A stretch of DNA of 34,919 bases, taken from the IMG/VR virus record IMGVR_UViG_3300031687_000054, positions 1 to 34,919 of that record. The stretch is one strand, 5' to 3'. Both the position numbers and the translations under genes were made by a program. The notes under the pieces are model-generated. The model did not search any database and was not told the DNA's origin. It saw only the letters and a program-made list of their open reading frames with translations. Positions 14,925 to 22,556 of the stretch are shown here, piece by piece (within the stretch, counting starts at the first letter, position 1; each line of letters starts with the position of its first letter). Source of the DNA: a virus.

Positions 14925-15641
14925 ATGAAGAAGAATTCTGAAAACACAAACGGCAACGATAACAACAGAATCAACCGAAGTAGAGTAATTATTAAACCAA
15001 CAGATATAACAGCACAATTACGACAAACTCAAAAAGCGTATTTACAAAACATACTAGAGAATGATATAACATTCTGTACGGGCCCAGCAGGGACTTCAAA
15101 AACATTTACCGCATGCTATGCTGCTCTAAAGCTATTTGCAGATGGTAAAATCAAAAACATTATTTTATGTAAGCCTATCCAAGAGGCTGGCGAAAGTTTA
15201 GGATTTCTTCCAGGTGATATCAGTGAAAAGATAGATCCTTATATGCAATCTTATATCTCTAACTTAATTAAAATAGTTGGAGTAACTTTAACAGAACAAT
15301 TAGTACAATCCGAAATTATACAATTTAAACCTTTAGCATTTATGAGAGGGGACACTTATGATGACGCCCTCATGATACTTGATGAGGCTCAGAATGCAAC
15401 ATTTAAACAGTTAATGTTATTTGTTACAAGAATGGGAAAGACATCTAAAGTGATTATAACAGGGGATGTTAGTCAATATGATATTTCTAAAAAGACGGCA
15501 GGTCTAGAACCGTTTACTGAATTAATGGAAGGTATCAGAGGAATAGGACACCATAAATTTACCCAAAAAGACATAGTAAGGGCTAAAATACTTATTGATG
15601 TAGTTAAAAGATACGATAAGTGGAAATTAGACAATGAATAA
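14925..15641 (+). CDS. phoH: PhoH-like ATPase (238 aa)
   Basis: A single P-loop ATPase domain with Walker A GPAGTSKT (53-60; the usual Gly before Lys-Thr is Ser), CKPIQEAGESLGFLPG, Walker B MILDEAQN (Asp153, Glu154) and the sensor stretch VIITGDVSQYDI. These are signature stretches of the PhoH family, widespread in large marine phages; the biochemical role is probably RNA or nucleotide metabolism. The first 30 residues are polar and Asn-rich, likely disordered. It has no PIN or KH domain. It starts 21 bases after the preceding gene and precedes RNase HII, in a nucleic-acid metabolism group. Confidence 0.92.
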   Translation: MKKNSENTNGNDNNRINRSRVIIKPTDITAQLRQTQKAYLQNILENDITFCTGPAGTSKTFTACYAALKLFADGKIKNIILCKPIQEAGESLGFLPGDISEKIDPYMQSYISNLIKIVGVTLTEQLVQSEIIQFKPLAFMRGDTYDDALMILDEAQNATFKQLMLFVTRMGKTSKVIITGDVSQYDISKKTAGLEPFTELMEGIRGIGHHKFTQKDIVRAKILIDVVKRYDKWKLDNE

Positions 15642-15688
15642 GTAAACTATTCCAGATATTTGAGTATAATATCTAAATAATCATTCAT

Positions 15689-16327
15689 ATGTCTAAACAG
15701 ATTTTACTTAAAGGCTCTCATAATAACGATAGAACAATTATCGAAGTTGGCCTTGACGAAGCAGGAAGAGGAGCATTATCAGGTCCAGTTACAGTAGCTG
15801 CTTGTATAATGCCCCATAACTTCCAACACCCATTAATTAAAGATTCAAAACTACTTAACGAAAAGGAACGAAAACTAGCACGTGAAATCGTTTTAGATAA
15901 TGCTATTGCATTCCATGTAGAACATGTTGATGTTGAATATATTGAAAACACTAATATTCTTAGAGCTACTTTAGAAGGGATGCGAAGATGCCTTGCTAGT
16001 TTAGATAAAAACAATAATCCGTTTGATTTTATATTAGTAGACGGCGACGTATTTCATGGATTTGATGGAAGACCATTTGAAACAGTTATAGGTGGAGATA
16101 ATAAATACACATCAATTGCAGCTGCTTCTATTCTTGCAAAAACAGGAAGAGATAGTTTAATGAAGGAACTTAGTGAAAAAGAAGAGTTTATGATTTATGG
16201 CTGGAATTCTAATAAAGGATATGGAACCAAACAACATATTACTGCAATTAGAGAATCAGGCCCTAATGAACACCATCGTGATAGCTTTATTTCTCATCTA
16301 TTAACTACAACAGGAGAGTTGTTTTAA
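15689..16327 (+). CDS. rnhB: Ribonuclease HII (212 aa)
   Basis: The catalytic set is complete: GLDEAGRGALSGP (Asp23, Glu24), KDSKLL, LVDGD (Asp118) and ASILAKTGRD (Asp155), followed by GYGTKQHITAI and HHRDSF typical of type 2 RNases H. It removes RNA from RNA-DNA hybrids, probably replication primers or misincorporated ribonucleotides. Length fits the family. The stop overlaps the next start by one base (TAATG), so a membrane protein is coupled to it. Many T4-like phages carry a type 1 RNase H instead, so the HII type is somewhat unusual. Confidence 0.95.
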   Translation: MSKQILLKGSHNNDRTIIEVGLDEAGRGALSGPVTVAACIMPHNFQHPLIKDSKLLNEKERKLAREIVLDNAIAFHVEHVDVEYIENTNILRATLEGMRRCLASLDKNNNPFDFILVDGDVFHGFDGRPFETVIGGDNKYTSIAAASILAKTGRDSLMKELSEKEEFMIYGWNSNKGYGTKQHITAIRESGPNEHHRDSFISHLLTTTGELF

Positions 16328-16671
16328 TGAGAGGATTATTAACAGGGGTTGGTTTATTCGTATTGGGACAAGCTTTAATCTGGATTCAAACAAATGGCCA
16401 GTTTATATGGCCATGGTTCAGGAAAAATACATTTATTCTTGCAATTACTGGAGGAACTATCATAAGTTATATGTTTATATACGCTACTCGATATATTGCA
16501 GAATATTATGACGGGTCTATATGGCCAGGGAGATTTATAGGATTTGCATGTGGTATTGTAACATTCACATCTCTTACTTATATATTAATGAATGAGGGAA
16601 TTACAACAAAAACCCTAATATGTTTAGTGCTAGCATTTAGCATATTATGTGTACAATTATTTTGGAAATAA
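16327..16671 (+). CDS. Four-helix membrane protein of unknown function (114 aa)
   Basis: Four hydrophobic segments at about 3-22, 34-55, 68-88 and 93-113 span nearly the whole protein, with short polar loops (NGQFIWPWFRKN, AEYYDGSIWPGR). This predicts an inner membrane protein with both ends on the same side. No holin, channel or transporter motif is recognised. A holin would fit the size, but the four-helix layout and its coupling to RNase HII do not argue for it. A terminator 25 bases after the stop ends the unit. Confidence 0.75.
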   Translation: MRGLLTGVGLFVLGQALIWIQTNGQFIWPWFRKNTFILAITGGTIISYMFIYATRYIAEYYDGSIWPGRFIGFACGIVTFTSLTYILMNEGITTKTLICLVLAFSILCVQLFWK

Positions 16672-16695
16672 GATTGGCTGCCAGTCGATTAATCA

Positions 16696-16716
16696 GGGAC
16701 TTCGGTCCCTTTTTTT
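16696..16716 (+). terminator. Rho-independent terminator
   Basis: A perfect 5-bp GC-rich stem GGGAC/GTCCC with a UUCG tetraloop is followed by seven T residues. It closes the unit that ends with the membrane protein gene. Confidence 0.92.
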
Positions 16717-16766
16717 ATGCAGTCTTATCTATAATGATTATAAATAACAAAAATATAGTCCTAGGA

Positions 16767-16822
16767 TTTTCGTATATCATATAAAATGATTATATTTACT
16801 TATAACTAATAACAATCATATT
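16767..16822 (+). promoter_or_regulatory. Conserved promoter/leader block, copy B
   Basis: TTTTCGTATATCA, TAAAATGA, TATATTTAC and TATAACTAATAA are followed by 12 bases and the ATG at 16823. It aligns without gaps to copies at 12807, 17185 and 30835, with the same distance to the start codon. It is the most divergent copy in its 5' half. It follows a terminator, as expected for a promoter. Confidence 0.8.
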
Positions 16823-17173
16823 ATGCAAAATTACTTAAACACCAAATTACAAGCTATTAAATTAGTTGAAACTACATCAAAAACACAAAAGAAAAATGGA
16901 ACTAGATGTTTCAGTGATGTTCTTATGAATGTTAATTATTTAAGTTATGCATCTGGATACGTTAGAAGATCTTATACTCATACATCATATTATACTAAAA
17001 GCAAACAACGCGTAATTTATCAATTAAATAAACAAAAGTTGGTAAAATCAGAGTATGGTAACTATATGAATACTACAAGAGTATTAGAACATAACCCTGA
17101 TATAAGATTAGAAATTATTATTAAGTCAGTTGCTAATTACCGCAACAATAAAAATCTTATGTATCTAAAATAA
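16823..17173 (+). CDS. Hypothetical basic protein (116 aa)
   Basis: Directly follows promoter block copy B. The protein is basic and rich in Tyr, Asn, Lys and Ser (SYASGYVRRSYTHTSYYTKS, then KQRVIYQLNKQKLVKSEYGN), without membrane or signal segments. The last third (DIRLEIIIKSVANYRNN) looks helical. The composition would suit nucleic-acid binding, but no family is recognised. It is alone in its unit, because another copy of the promoter block lies right after its stop. Confidence 0.7.
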   Translation: MQNYLNTKLQAIKLVETTSKTQKKNGTRCFSDVLMNVNYLSYASGYVRRSYTHTSYYTKSKQRVIYQLNKQKLVKSEYGNYMNTTRVLEHNPDIRLEIIIKSVANYRNNKNLMYLK

Positions 17174-17184
17174 ACAGATTTATA

Positions 17185-17240
17185 TTTTTTTATATCAATT
17201 AAAAGTATTATATTTACATATAACTAATAAACATCAAAAC
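17185..17240 (+). promoter_or_regulatory. Conserved promoter/leader block, copy C
   Basis: TTTTTTTATATCA, AAAAGTA, TATATTTAC and TATAACTAATAA are followed by 12 bases and the UVDE start codon at 17241. It is nearly identical to copy A and to copies at 16767 and 30835. It begins 12 bases after the preceding stop, giving the UVDE gene its own promoter. Confidence 0.82.
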
Positions 17241-18170
17241 ATGGGAAAAGCAGACTACGGATATTGTTGTATTAATTTAACTCTCCAAAAAGAAAAAGAT
17301 ATTAAAATAGGTAGAAGTATGATCAAACGTACATTTACTGCCAAAGGTATAAAATATGCAAGTGAATTAGCTGAAGCTAACCTTCGAGATCTTATTGAAA
17401 TTATAAAGTGGAATCATTCACAAGGAATTACAATGTATCGAATGAGTTCTAGTATGTTTCCTTGGATGAGTGAATACGAATTCAGCGAAATGCCAAACTA
17501 TACAGTTATTAAAAACCTACTTAAAGGTGCAGGTACTTTAGCAAGATCATACGGCCAAAGATTAACGTTTCATCCTGGTCAATTTTGTGTGCTAGTAAGC
17601 CCAACTCCTAAAGTTGTTGTAAGTGCTATCAATGAATTGCGTAAGTCTGGTGAAATCATGGATTTAATGGGATTTGCTAGAGATCATAACTCTGCTATGA
17701 ATATACATGTTGGCGGTTCTTACGGCGATAAAGAATCTGCAATACAAAGATTTATAAATGTATGGCCAAGTTTACCTGAAACTGTTAAAACAAGATTGGT
17801 TCTAGAAAATGATGACAAGCCTTCTCAATACGGCGTAGAAGATTTATATAGAATATTCGAATCATGTGGCACTCCAATTACATTTGATTACCACCACCAT
17901 AAATGTTATGAAGATCCAATGCCTGAAAAAGATGCATTAGAATTATGTGCTAAAACATGGCCAGCTGGTATTCGTCAATTATGTCACTATTCTTCTTCAA
18001 AAAAATTACATGAAGATGATTCAGTTATACTAAGAGCCCATGCTGATTATATTTATGAAAAAATTGAAACTTATAACATGGATATTGATATAGAACTAGA
18101 AGTTAAAGCAAAAGAATTAGCTTTAATCAAATACAGAAAAGAATTCATGAATGAGCTAATTTTACCGTAA
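17241..18170 (+). CDS. uvsE: UV-damage endonuclease UVDE (309 aa)
   Basis: A TIM-barrel UVDE with the family signatures in order: YGYCCINL at the N-terminus, YRMSSSMFPW, TFHPGQFCVL (His111), MNIHVGG (His156), LVLENDD (Glu189), FDYHHHKC (His218-220), ILRAHADY (His267) and DIELEVKAKELA (Glu287), which together supply the metal-binding His/Glu residues. The enzyme nicks DNA 5' of UV photoproducts, starting alternative excision repair. Length matches the family. It has its own copy of the conserved promoter block, suggesting regulation apart from the structural genes. UVDE in a phage fits a sunlit aquatic habitat (inference). Confidence 0.94.
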   Translation: MGKADYGYCCINLTLQKEKDIKIGRSMIKRTFTAKGIKYASELAEANLRDLIEIIKWNHSQGITMYRMSSSMFPWMSEYEFSEMPNYTVIKNLLKGAGTLARSYGQRLTFHPGQFCVLVSPTPKVVVSAINELRKSGEIMDLMGFARDHNSAMNIHVGGSYGDKESAIQRFINVWPSLPETVKTRLVLENDDKPSQYGVEDLYRIFESCGTPITFDYHHHKCYEDPMPEKDALELCAKTWPAGIRQLCHYSSSKKLHEDDSVILRAHADYIYEKIETYNMDIDIELEVKAKELALIKYRKEFMNELILP

Positions 18171-18180
18171 TATATAACAA

Positions 18181-18978
18181 ATGAAGCAAATCATATCATA
18201 TAACCAGTTTCTCAATGAATCTAAGTCAAACAAATTCATTGATTCAATATTATCAGCAATAGAACCAAACATCCTTAAAATGATTAATGATGTCGAACAC
18301 TATTATGTTAATGAACTTAAAAGATCGTTTTCTAAATTAGATGCAGAAAGCACTAGATTAGATATTACTTACAATTTAATAAGATCTTTAGAAAAATATA
18401 CATTACCAACAGATACTCTTATAGATATTAATACAACAAGAGGAAGAAACGGAACGGTTAAAATTAGTGCAAATGTACAAAGGGACGATAAATCACACAA
18501 GATATCGACTGATGTTATAGTTGCAGGTGGATTTATTCAAGTAAATCACTATAGATATATCACAAAAACTACATTACCAAAAACAGGAATGAGCGAAATG
18601 ACTAAGATATATTTAGCAAAGATCAAAAAGTTATCTAAACTTGATAAATTAAATAAAGAAGTTAATAGATTGCAAGTTAGGGTAGATAAATTTACAGCTG
18701 ATTTATTAATTAATACTAAAATGACAGACACTGCGATCTGGAAAGATCTATTATCAAGCGGGGAATATAAGGAATATACTTGGAAAGAGGTCGTTGGTAA
18801 TGGTGCAGATAAGAATTATGATTTTGATGAAAGCTTATTCGATACAAAACAACTAGAACGTAAGAATAGTGTGATTGCTAATTGGAAATATTTTAAAATA
18901 GAATCAAAGGAAGATAATATTGCCAGAACTAACAAGGAAATTATCAAGTTACAGGGTAAAATAGAAAAGGAATTATAA
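18181..18978 (+). CDS. Putative packaged internal protein with CTS-like N-terminus (265 aa)
   Basis: The N-terminus MKQIISYNQFLNES resembles the capsid-targeting peptide of T4 internal proteins (MKTYQEFIAE), which is cut by the prohead protease after the Glu. The next gene starts with a similar peptide. The body is mixed alpha/beta (TLIDINTTRGRNGTVKISA, STDVIVAGGFIQVNHYRY), then Lys-rich helices that may form a coiled coil (KLSKLDKLNKEVNRLQVRV and a similar C-terminal helix). No enzymatic motif is recognised. Packaging with the DNA is a hypothesis. It starts ten bases after the UVDE stop behind ATATATAACAA, with no Shine-Dalgarno. Confidence 0.65.
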   Translation: MKQIISYNQFLNESKSNKFIDSILSAIEPNILKMINDVEHYYVNELKRSFSKLDAESTRLDITYNLIRSLEKYTLPTDTLIDINTTRGRNGTVKISANVQRDDKSHKISTDVIVAGGFIQVNHYRYITKTTLPKTGMSEMTKIYLAKIKKLSKLDKLNKEVNRLQVRVDKFTADLLINTKMTDTAIWKDLLSSGEYKEYTWKEVVGNGADKNYDFDESLFDTKQLERKNSVIANWKYFKIESKEDNIARTNKEIIKLQGKIEKEL

Positions 18979-19012
18979 TGTCCCTTATTTTACCTTAAAG
19001 TTAATAAGATAA

Positions 19013-19031
19013 TATAGATATATAATCTATA
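19013..19031. promoter_or_regulatory. AT-rich inverted repeat upstream of the acidic protein gene
   Basis: TATAGAT-ATATA-ATCTATA is a perfect 7-bp inverted repeat with a 5-base spacer, 25 bases before the ATG at 19056. It could be an operator or an mRNA leader hairpin. In AT-rich DNA such palindromes arise by chance, so support is weak. Confidence 0.3.
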
Positions 19032-19055
19032 ATAAAAAAACAATTAAAACATATT

Positions 19056-20048
19056 ATGGCTAAATTAAAAACATTTGAACAGTATGTTTCTGAGAAGGAA
19101 ACGGGATCTGTTGATCAAGAATCAGCTGGCAATGAAGTTGAAGAAGGTAATGCCTTTGGCGATGCAGTAGCTAAAGCTAAAAAAGCTGGTGAAACTGAAT
19201 TTGAATTTGAAGGAGAAACTTTCAAAGTTGAAGAAGCTGAAGCGACTATTGAAGAAGATGGAACATCTATTGAAGAGGATACATCGACTATTGAAGAGGA
19301 AGAAGTTGAAGAAGGTAATGCATTTGGAGATGCTGTAACTAAAGCAAAAGAGGCTGGTGAAACTGAATTTGAATTTGAAGGAGAAACTTTCAAAGTTGAA
19401 GAGGCTGAAGCAACTATATCTGAAGCAGTTACTAAAGTAAATGCGTCAGGGTATATCAAAGCGGGCGTGTTAGGGTATAATGATCAATTTATAGGGAAAA
19501 GATCTTTATCTTATACTTTATCATCTGAATTAGGACTTGATTCTAAGAACGAATATGGCGGTGGAGATTGGATCGGATTTGATCATGTTTCTATGTATGC
19601 CTCTGGTAAAAACCAAGGAACTGTCTTAGCGGATGCTCTAACTGGTAAATATACTTATGAAGAATTAAAAGCTAAAGCAGCCGATCATTTCGGTATTAAA
19701 GAATCTGCAGAAGTTATCGAAGATTCTGAATTAGAAGATACTGAAAAAAAAAGTAAAGACGACACTGTAGCTGTATCTGAAATGCTGGAAAAGTGTTATG
19801 AATCTTGTAAAGAAGAAGCAATGCTTTGGAAAGACGATGCACATGATTCACATACTGTAGAATCTTACATGGCTGAGAATGCTGCATTGATTGCTACATT
19901 AGCAGTTTCAGCATTAAAAGAAATGAATACTGAATATTCAACTGAAGCATTTGAAGCAGCTTGCAATAAAATGGTCGAGTCTTATACGACAAAGATCACG
20001 GAATTAAAAGAAACTGAATTATCTGCTGATGCATCTGACATAGAATAA
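19056..20048 (+). CDS. Acidic repeat protein with CTS-like N-terminus, probable virion/core protein (330 aa)
   Basis: It begins MAKLKTFEQYVSEKE, close to the T4 capsid-targeting pattern and to the start of the previous gene. Residues about 28-65 and 84-121 are near-identical copies of a 38-residue module (EEGNAFGDAVAKAK, GETEFEFEGETFKVEEAEAT), joined by a Glu/Thr-rich linker. The middle (YNDQFIGKRSLSYTLSSELG, GGGDWIGFDHVSMYASGK) looks globular, and the C-terminal 90 residues are helical. High acidity and the repeat suit a scaffold/core or DNA-mimic-like internal protein. A terminator follows. Function is not proven. Confidence 0.65.
   Translation: MAKLKTFEQYVSEKETGSVDQESAGNEVEEGNAFGDAVAKAKKAGETEFEFEGETFKVEEAEATIEEDGTSIEEDTSTIEEEEVEEGNAFGDAVTKAKEAGETEFEFEGETFKVEEAEATISEAVTKVNASGYIKAGVLGYNDQFIGKRSLSYTLSSELGLDSKNEYGGGDWIGFDHVSMYASGKNQGTVLADALTGKYTYEELKAKAADHFGIKESAEVIEDSELEDTEKKSKDDTVAVSEMLEKCYESCKEEAMLWKDDAHDSHTVESYMAENAALIATLAVSALKEMNTEYSTEAFEAACNKMVESYTTKITELKETELSADASDIE
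19137..19418 (+). repeat. Two-copy 114-base in-frame direct repeat
   Basis: Copies at 19137-19250 and 19305-19418 encode the same 38-residue module with few substitutions. The stretch encoding GETEFEFEGETFKV is nearly identical at the DNA level, indicating a relatively recent tandem duplication separated by a 54-base linker. Confidence 0.9.
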
Positions 20049-20073
20049 TCAAAATAATTTAAATTTATTAATA

Positions 20074-20099
20074 AAAGCTCGGATAATCCGGGCTTTTTT
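20074..20099 (+). terminator. Rho-independent terminator
   Basis: A 10-bp stem AAAGCTCGGA / TCCGGGCTTT (one G-T pair) with a three-base loop runs into a T tract (20094-20099), 25 bases after the acidic repeat protein stop. Confidence 0.92.
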
Positions 20100-20149
20100 C
20101 GTAAACAATCCTAAATTAAACTGTATAAATATTATTATAATATATTAAT

Positions 20150-20668
20150 ATGCCAAAGATACCAATAGAATTAGTTTACATGCAAACAGCTTACCAGTTT
20201 TCTAAACTGAGTTATGCTGAAAGACGAAAAGTAGGATGTATTATTGTAAAAGATCATCAAGTTATTTCGTTTGGATATAACGGAATGCCACATGGTTTCA
20301 ACAATGTTTGCGAGGAACTATTAATCACTAGACGATATTATGAAAACCCTGATATTGCCGTTGATTTAATGGATCAAGGATATTCCTGCGATAATGGAGT
20401 ATGTGTCAAAGAATCTCAAGTTACCAAGCCTGCAGTTCTACATGCTGAATCTAATGCAATTATGAAAGTTGCAAAATCAACAATGAGCTGTTTAGGTGCA
20501 GAGTTATATACAACAACATGTCCGTGCTTTGGTTGTGCCAAGTTAATTATACAGGCTGGGATCTCTAAAGTATATTACACTGAAGATTATAGAGATATGA
20601 GTGGGGTGGAACTACTAGAAACTGCAGGTATATTAGTTGAACAAGTAAATGCATGGAATGGGATTTAA
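20150..20668 (+). CDS. dcd: Deoxycytidylate (dCMP) deaminase (172 aa)
   Basis: A zinc-dependent cytidine/deoxycytidylate deaminase fold with AVLHAESNAI (His98, Glu100) and TTCPCFGCAKLI (Cys126, Cys129) as ligands and proton shuttle. RRKVGCIIVKDHQVISFGYNG is the characteristic N-terminal strand-turn of dCMP deaminases. It converts dCMP to dUMP for dTTP synthesis, a common large-phage function that suits an AT-rich genome. Length is near T4 Cd. The gene follows a terminator by about 50 bases, and its end overlaps the next small gene. The symbol is tentative because naming of dCMP deaminases varies. Confidence 0.93.
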   Translation: MPKIPIELVYMQTAYQFSKLSYAERRKVGCIIVKDHQVISFGYNGMPHGFNNVCEELLITRRYYENPDIAVDLMDQGYSCDNGVCVKESQVTKPAVLHAESNAIMKVAKSTMSCLGAELYTTTCPCFGCAKLIIQAGISKVYYTEDYRDMSGVELLETAGILVEQVNAWNGI

Positions 20669-20855
20669 TAAGAGATTTGTACCTGAATTAGAAGACTTAA
20701 AAAGGAGAAGAATATCCCTAGGTGACAATATGTTCTTTAAAATATACATAACGAGCCCTGATACTGTGATAGGTTCTATTGAATCAATAGATTATATAGA
20801 TACATTCGCGAGAGAACATAGATCTCTTCTAGATTCTAAAAATAAACAAAAGTAA
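20649..20855 (+). CDS. Hypothetical small basic protein (68 aa)
   Basis: It overlaps the end of the dCMP deaminase gene by 20 bases if the ATG at 20649 is used, or 11 if the in-frame ATG at 20658 is used; the sequence does not decide. The protein (KRFVPELEDLKRRRISLGDN, then FFKIYITSPDTVIGSIESID) is charged, with a short beta stretch in the middle and a Lys/Asn tail. No family is recognised. The overlap suggests translational coupling to the deaminase. Confidence 0.6.
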   Translation: MHGMGFNKRFVPELEDLKRRRISLGDNMFFKIYITSPDTVIGSIESIDYIDTFAREHRSLLDSKNKQK

Positions 20856-20887
20856 TATTATTGATATAAATAATAAATAAATAAAAA

Positions 20888-21418
20888 ATGACAGCAGTGC
20901 AAGAAAATATAGAGCAATACCAATGGATCAAAGGAGATAATTTTGGTACAATAGTGAGTGTTGAATCGACTGATTCAGAATTCATAAACTTCACAGATGG
21001 TTCGAGAGTGTTTAAGGCAATTCAATCTGAATTTTTAGAGAAAATAAATGATGGTGTAATTCCCTTACCAGGCGCTGATAAGGCGAATATGATGCTTAAC
21101 CAGAATACTAAATCAACAATTAAACAAGTATCTAGCATATCACAACCAGTCCAAAAAACTACCCCAGTAAAAGAGGAATCAATAATGGGTAAAATGATAT
21201 CGAAGATGAGTAAGAAAAATGTAGTTAATGTTCCTATTCAAATCAATCTTAATATACCAACCCCTGAATTATATTCTATATTAAGTGGTGGAATGGAAGA
21301 AGGAGATTTGAATGAGGAAATTATGGAAGTTGCTCTTAGTCAAATTCAAATTGAAAAATTACAAGAATATATAAAAGGAAATGTAACCATGTTTCTTTCA
21401 GAGTACTACCAGTCATAA
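20888..21418 (+). CDS. Hypothetical protein (176 aa)
   Basis: The N-terminal 55 residues (YQWIKGDNFGTIVSVES, FINFTDGSRVFKAIQSEFL) look like a small SH3/Tudor-like beta domain. A Ser/Gln/Pro-rich linker (about 75-105) follows, and the C-terminal part (VPIQINLNIPTPELYSILSG, then an acidic helical end) resembles a small alpha/beta or oligomerisation domain. No signal or membrane segments. I do not recognise the family. It heads a run of four further unknown genes before the tail module, so a virion-assembly role is possible. Confidence 0.7.
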   Translation: MTAVQENIEQYQWIKGDNFGTIVSVESTDSEFINFTDGSRVFKAIQSEFLEKINDGVIPLPGADKANMMLNQNTKSTIKQVSSISQPVQKTTPVKEESIMGKMISKMSKKNVVNVPIQINLNIPTPELYSILSGGMEEGDLNEEIMEVALSQIQIEKLQEYIKGNVTMFLSEYYQS

Positions 21419-21462
21419 ATTAATTCAGATAAATATTAATATCAACTAACACATATACAAAA

Positions 21463-21855
21463 ATGGGTAAAGGAACAACGAGTGCAAGAAAACAAAGAAG
21501 ACAAAGTTTCAGTGACGCTGGATTTTTAAAGATTAAGAATCAATTTGGATTTTTCTCGCCACAGGCAAGAGCTTGGTATGATAAAATGAGGGAAGATGGT
21601 AAAAGTTCAATGGAAGCCAACACTAACCGAAACAACGATGCTATTTCAGATCAATTACAACTTAAATTAAATGCTGTAAAGGAAACTTGGACAGAGATTG
21701 GATATAATGCTGAAGAAGTGTTAAAACTAGAAGAAGCATGGACAATTCAAACAATAAGAGACAAAGAAACACTTAAAGAAGATAAGAAATTAATCAAATC
21801 TTTAAGAAAAGAAGCTCAAGAATCTCTAGCAGCAAGAAGGAATGCAGCAAATTAA
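21463..21855 (+). CDS. Hypothetical helical basic protein (130 aa)
   Basis: The N-terminus is very basic (MGKGTTSARKQRRQSF). It then has FGFFSPQARAWYDKMREDG and a long Lys/Glu-rich helical half likely to form a coiled coil (ETLKEDKKLIKSLRKEAQES). It ends in a 14-base overlap with the next gene. It could be a DNA-associated or structural assembly protein; nothing more specific is visible. Confidence 0.7.
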   Translation: MGKGTTSARKQRRQSFSDAGFLKIKNQFGFFSPQARAWYDKMREDGKSSMEANTNRNNDAISDQLQLKLNAVKETWTEIGYNAEEVLKLEEAWTIQTIRDKETLKEDKKLIKSLRKEAQESLAARRNAAN

Positions 21856-22156
21856 TCTACAGTTAGCAGATAACGGCGTTATTAAGACCGTTAATGATGA
21901 TAACATAAACGGTGGAGGTGAGGTTTACGAATCTACTACTGTTTACGAATTTAATTCTATTGCAAACAAAATAAGGTTTGTTGAGGAATTGAGTATTGAC
22001 ATCGGATTAGAGTTTGGTAATTCAAAGTCTAAAACACAAATTCAAATTGGGAGCGAATGGGGAGAATCATATAAGCCAACCAATAAGGAAATTGATTTTA
22101 AAATAAAGAATTTCCTAGCTCGCATAAAGAACTTGGAGAAATTAAAGAATGGATAA
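21842..22156 (+). CDS. Hypothetical protein (104 aa)
   Basis: It starts inside the previous gene (14-base overlap) and ends inside the next (8 bases), part of a chain of overlapping genes at 21463-23139 that are presumably translated together. The sequence has a Gly/Glu turn (NDDNINGGGEVYESTTVYEF) and a Lys-rich C-terminal helix (FKIKNFLARIKNLEKLKNG). No motif is recognised. Confidence 0.65.
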   Translation: MQQINLQLADNGVIKTVNDDNINGGGEVYESTTVYEFNSIANKIRFVEELSIDIGLEFGNSKSKTQIQIGSEWGESYKPTNKEIDFKIKNFLARIKNLEKLKNG

Positions 22157-22556
22157 TTTAACAATAGAATGTATTTGGTATCAGTCGAAGAGGGATTTTA
22201 ATAAGTTCGTGAGATCTATTGAAGACCCACAGTTGACTGTTATCGATTATTCTATTATTAAAAATAAGCTGATTAAAGCAGATCCATACCACAATGAACC
22301 TAACAGCTTTGTTATAGGTTTAAATATAATGAGTTCTTTTAAGAATACAATAAACTCAGAAAAGAAAACAACAACAACAATAGTATATTCATTTAGTAAT
22401 CTAGAACAAGATACCGTCAATAATTTCAAAGAGATGGTTTCAAAACAAACAGATAGAGAAATTGAATTTGTTTTGAATATATTACATACAATAGATACTC
22501 CATGCAATATGACATTAGATCAATTTGATCGTGTTAATTATATAAATAATGATTAG
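22149..22556 (+). CDS. Hypothetical protein (135 aa)
   Basis: It overlaps both neighbours by 8 bases. A mixed alpha/beta protein with IECIWYQSKRDFNKFVRSIE at the start, SFVIGLNIMSSFKNTI in the middle and NNFKEMVSKQTDREIEF near the end. There are no catalytic motifs or membrane segments. Its place in the overlapping chain just before tail genes suggests a small tail-completion or assembly factor, but this rests on position only. Confidence 0.65.
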   Translation: MDNLTIECIWYQSKRDFNKFVRSIEDPQLTVIDYSIIKNKLIKADPYHNEPNSFVIGLNIMSSFKNTINSEKKTTTTIVYSFSNLEQDTVNNFKEMVSKQTDREIEFVLNILHTIDTPCNMTLDQFDRVNYINND

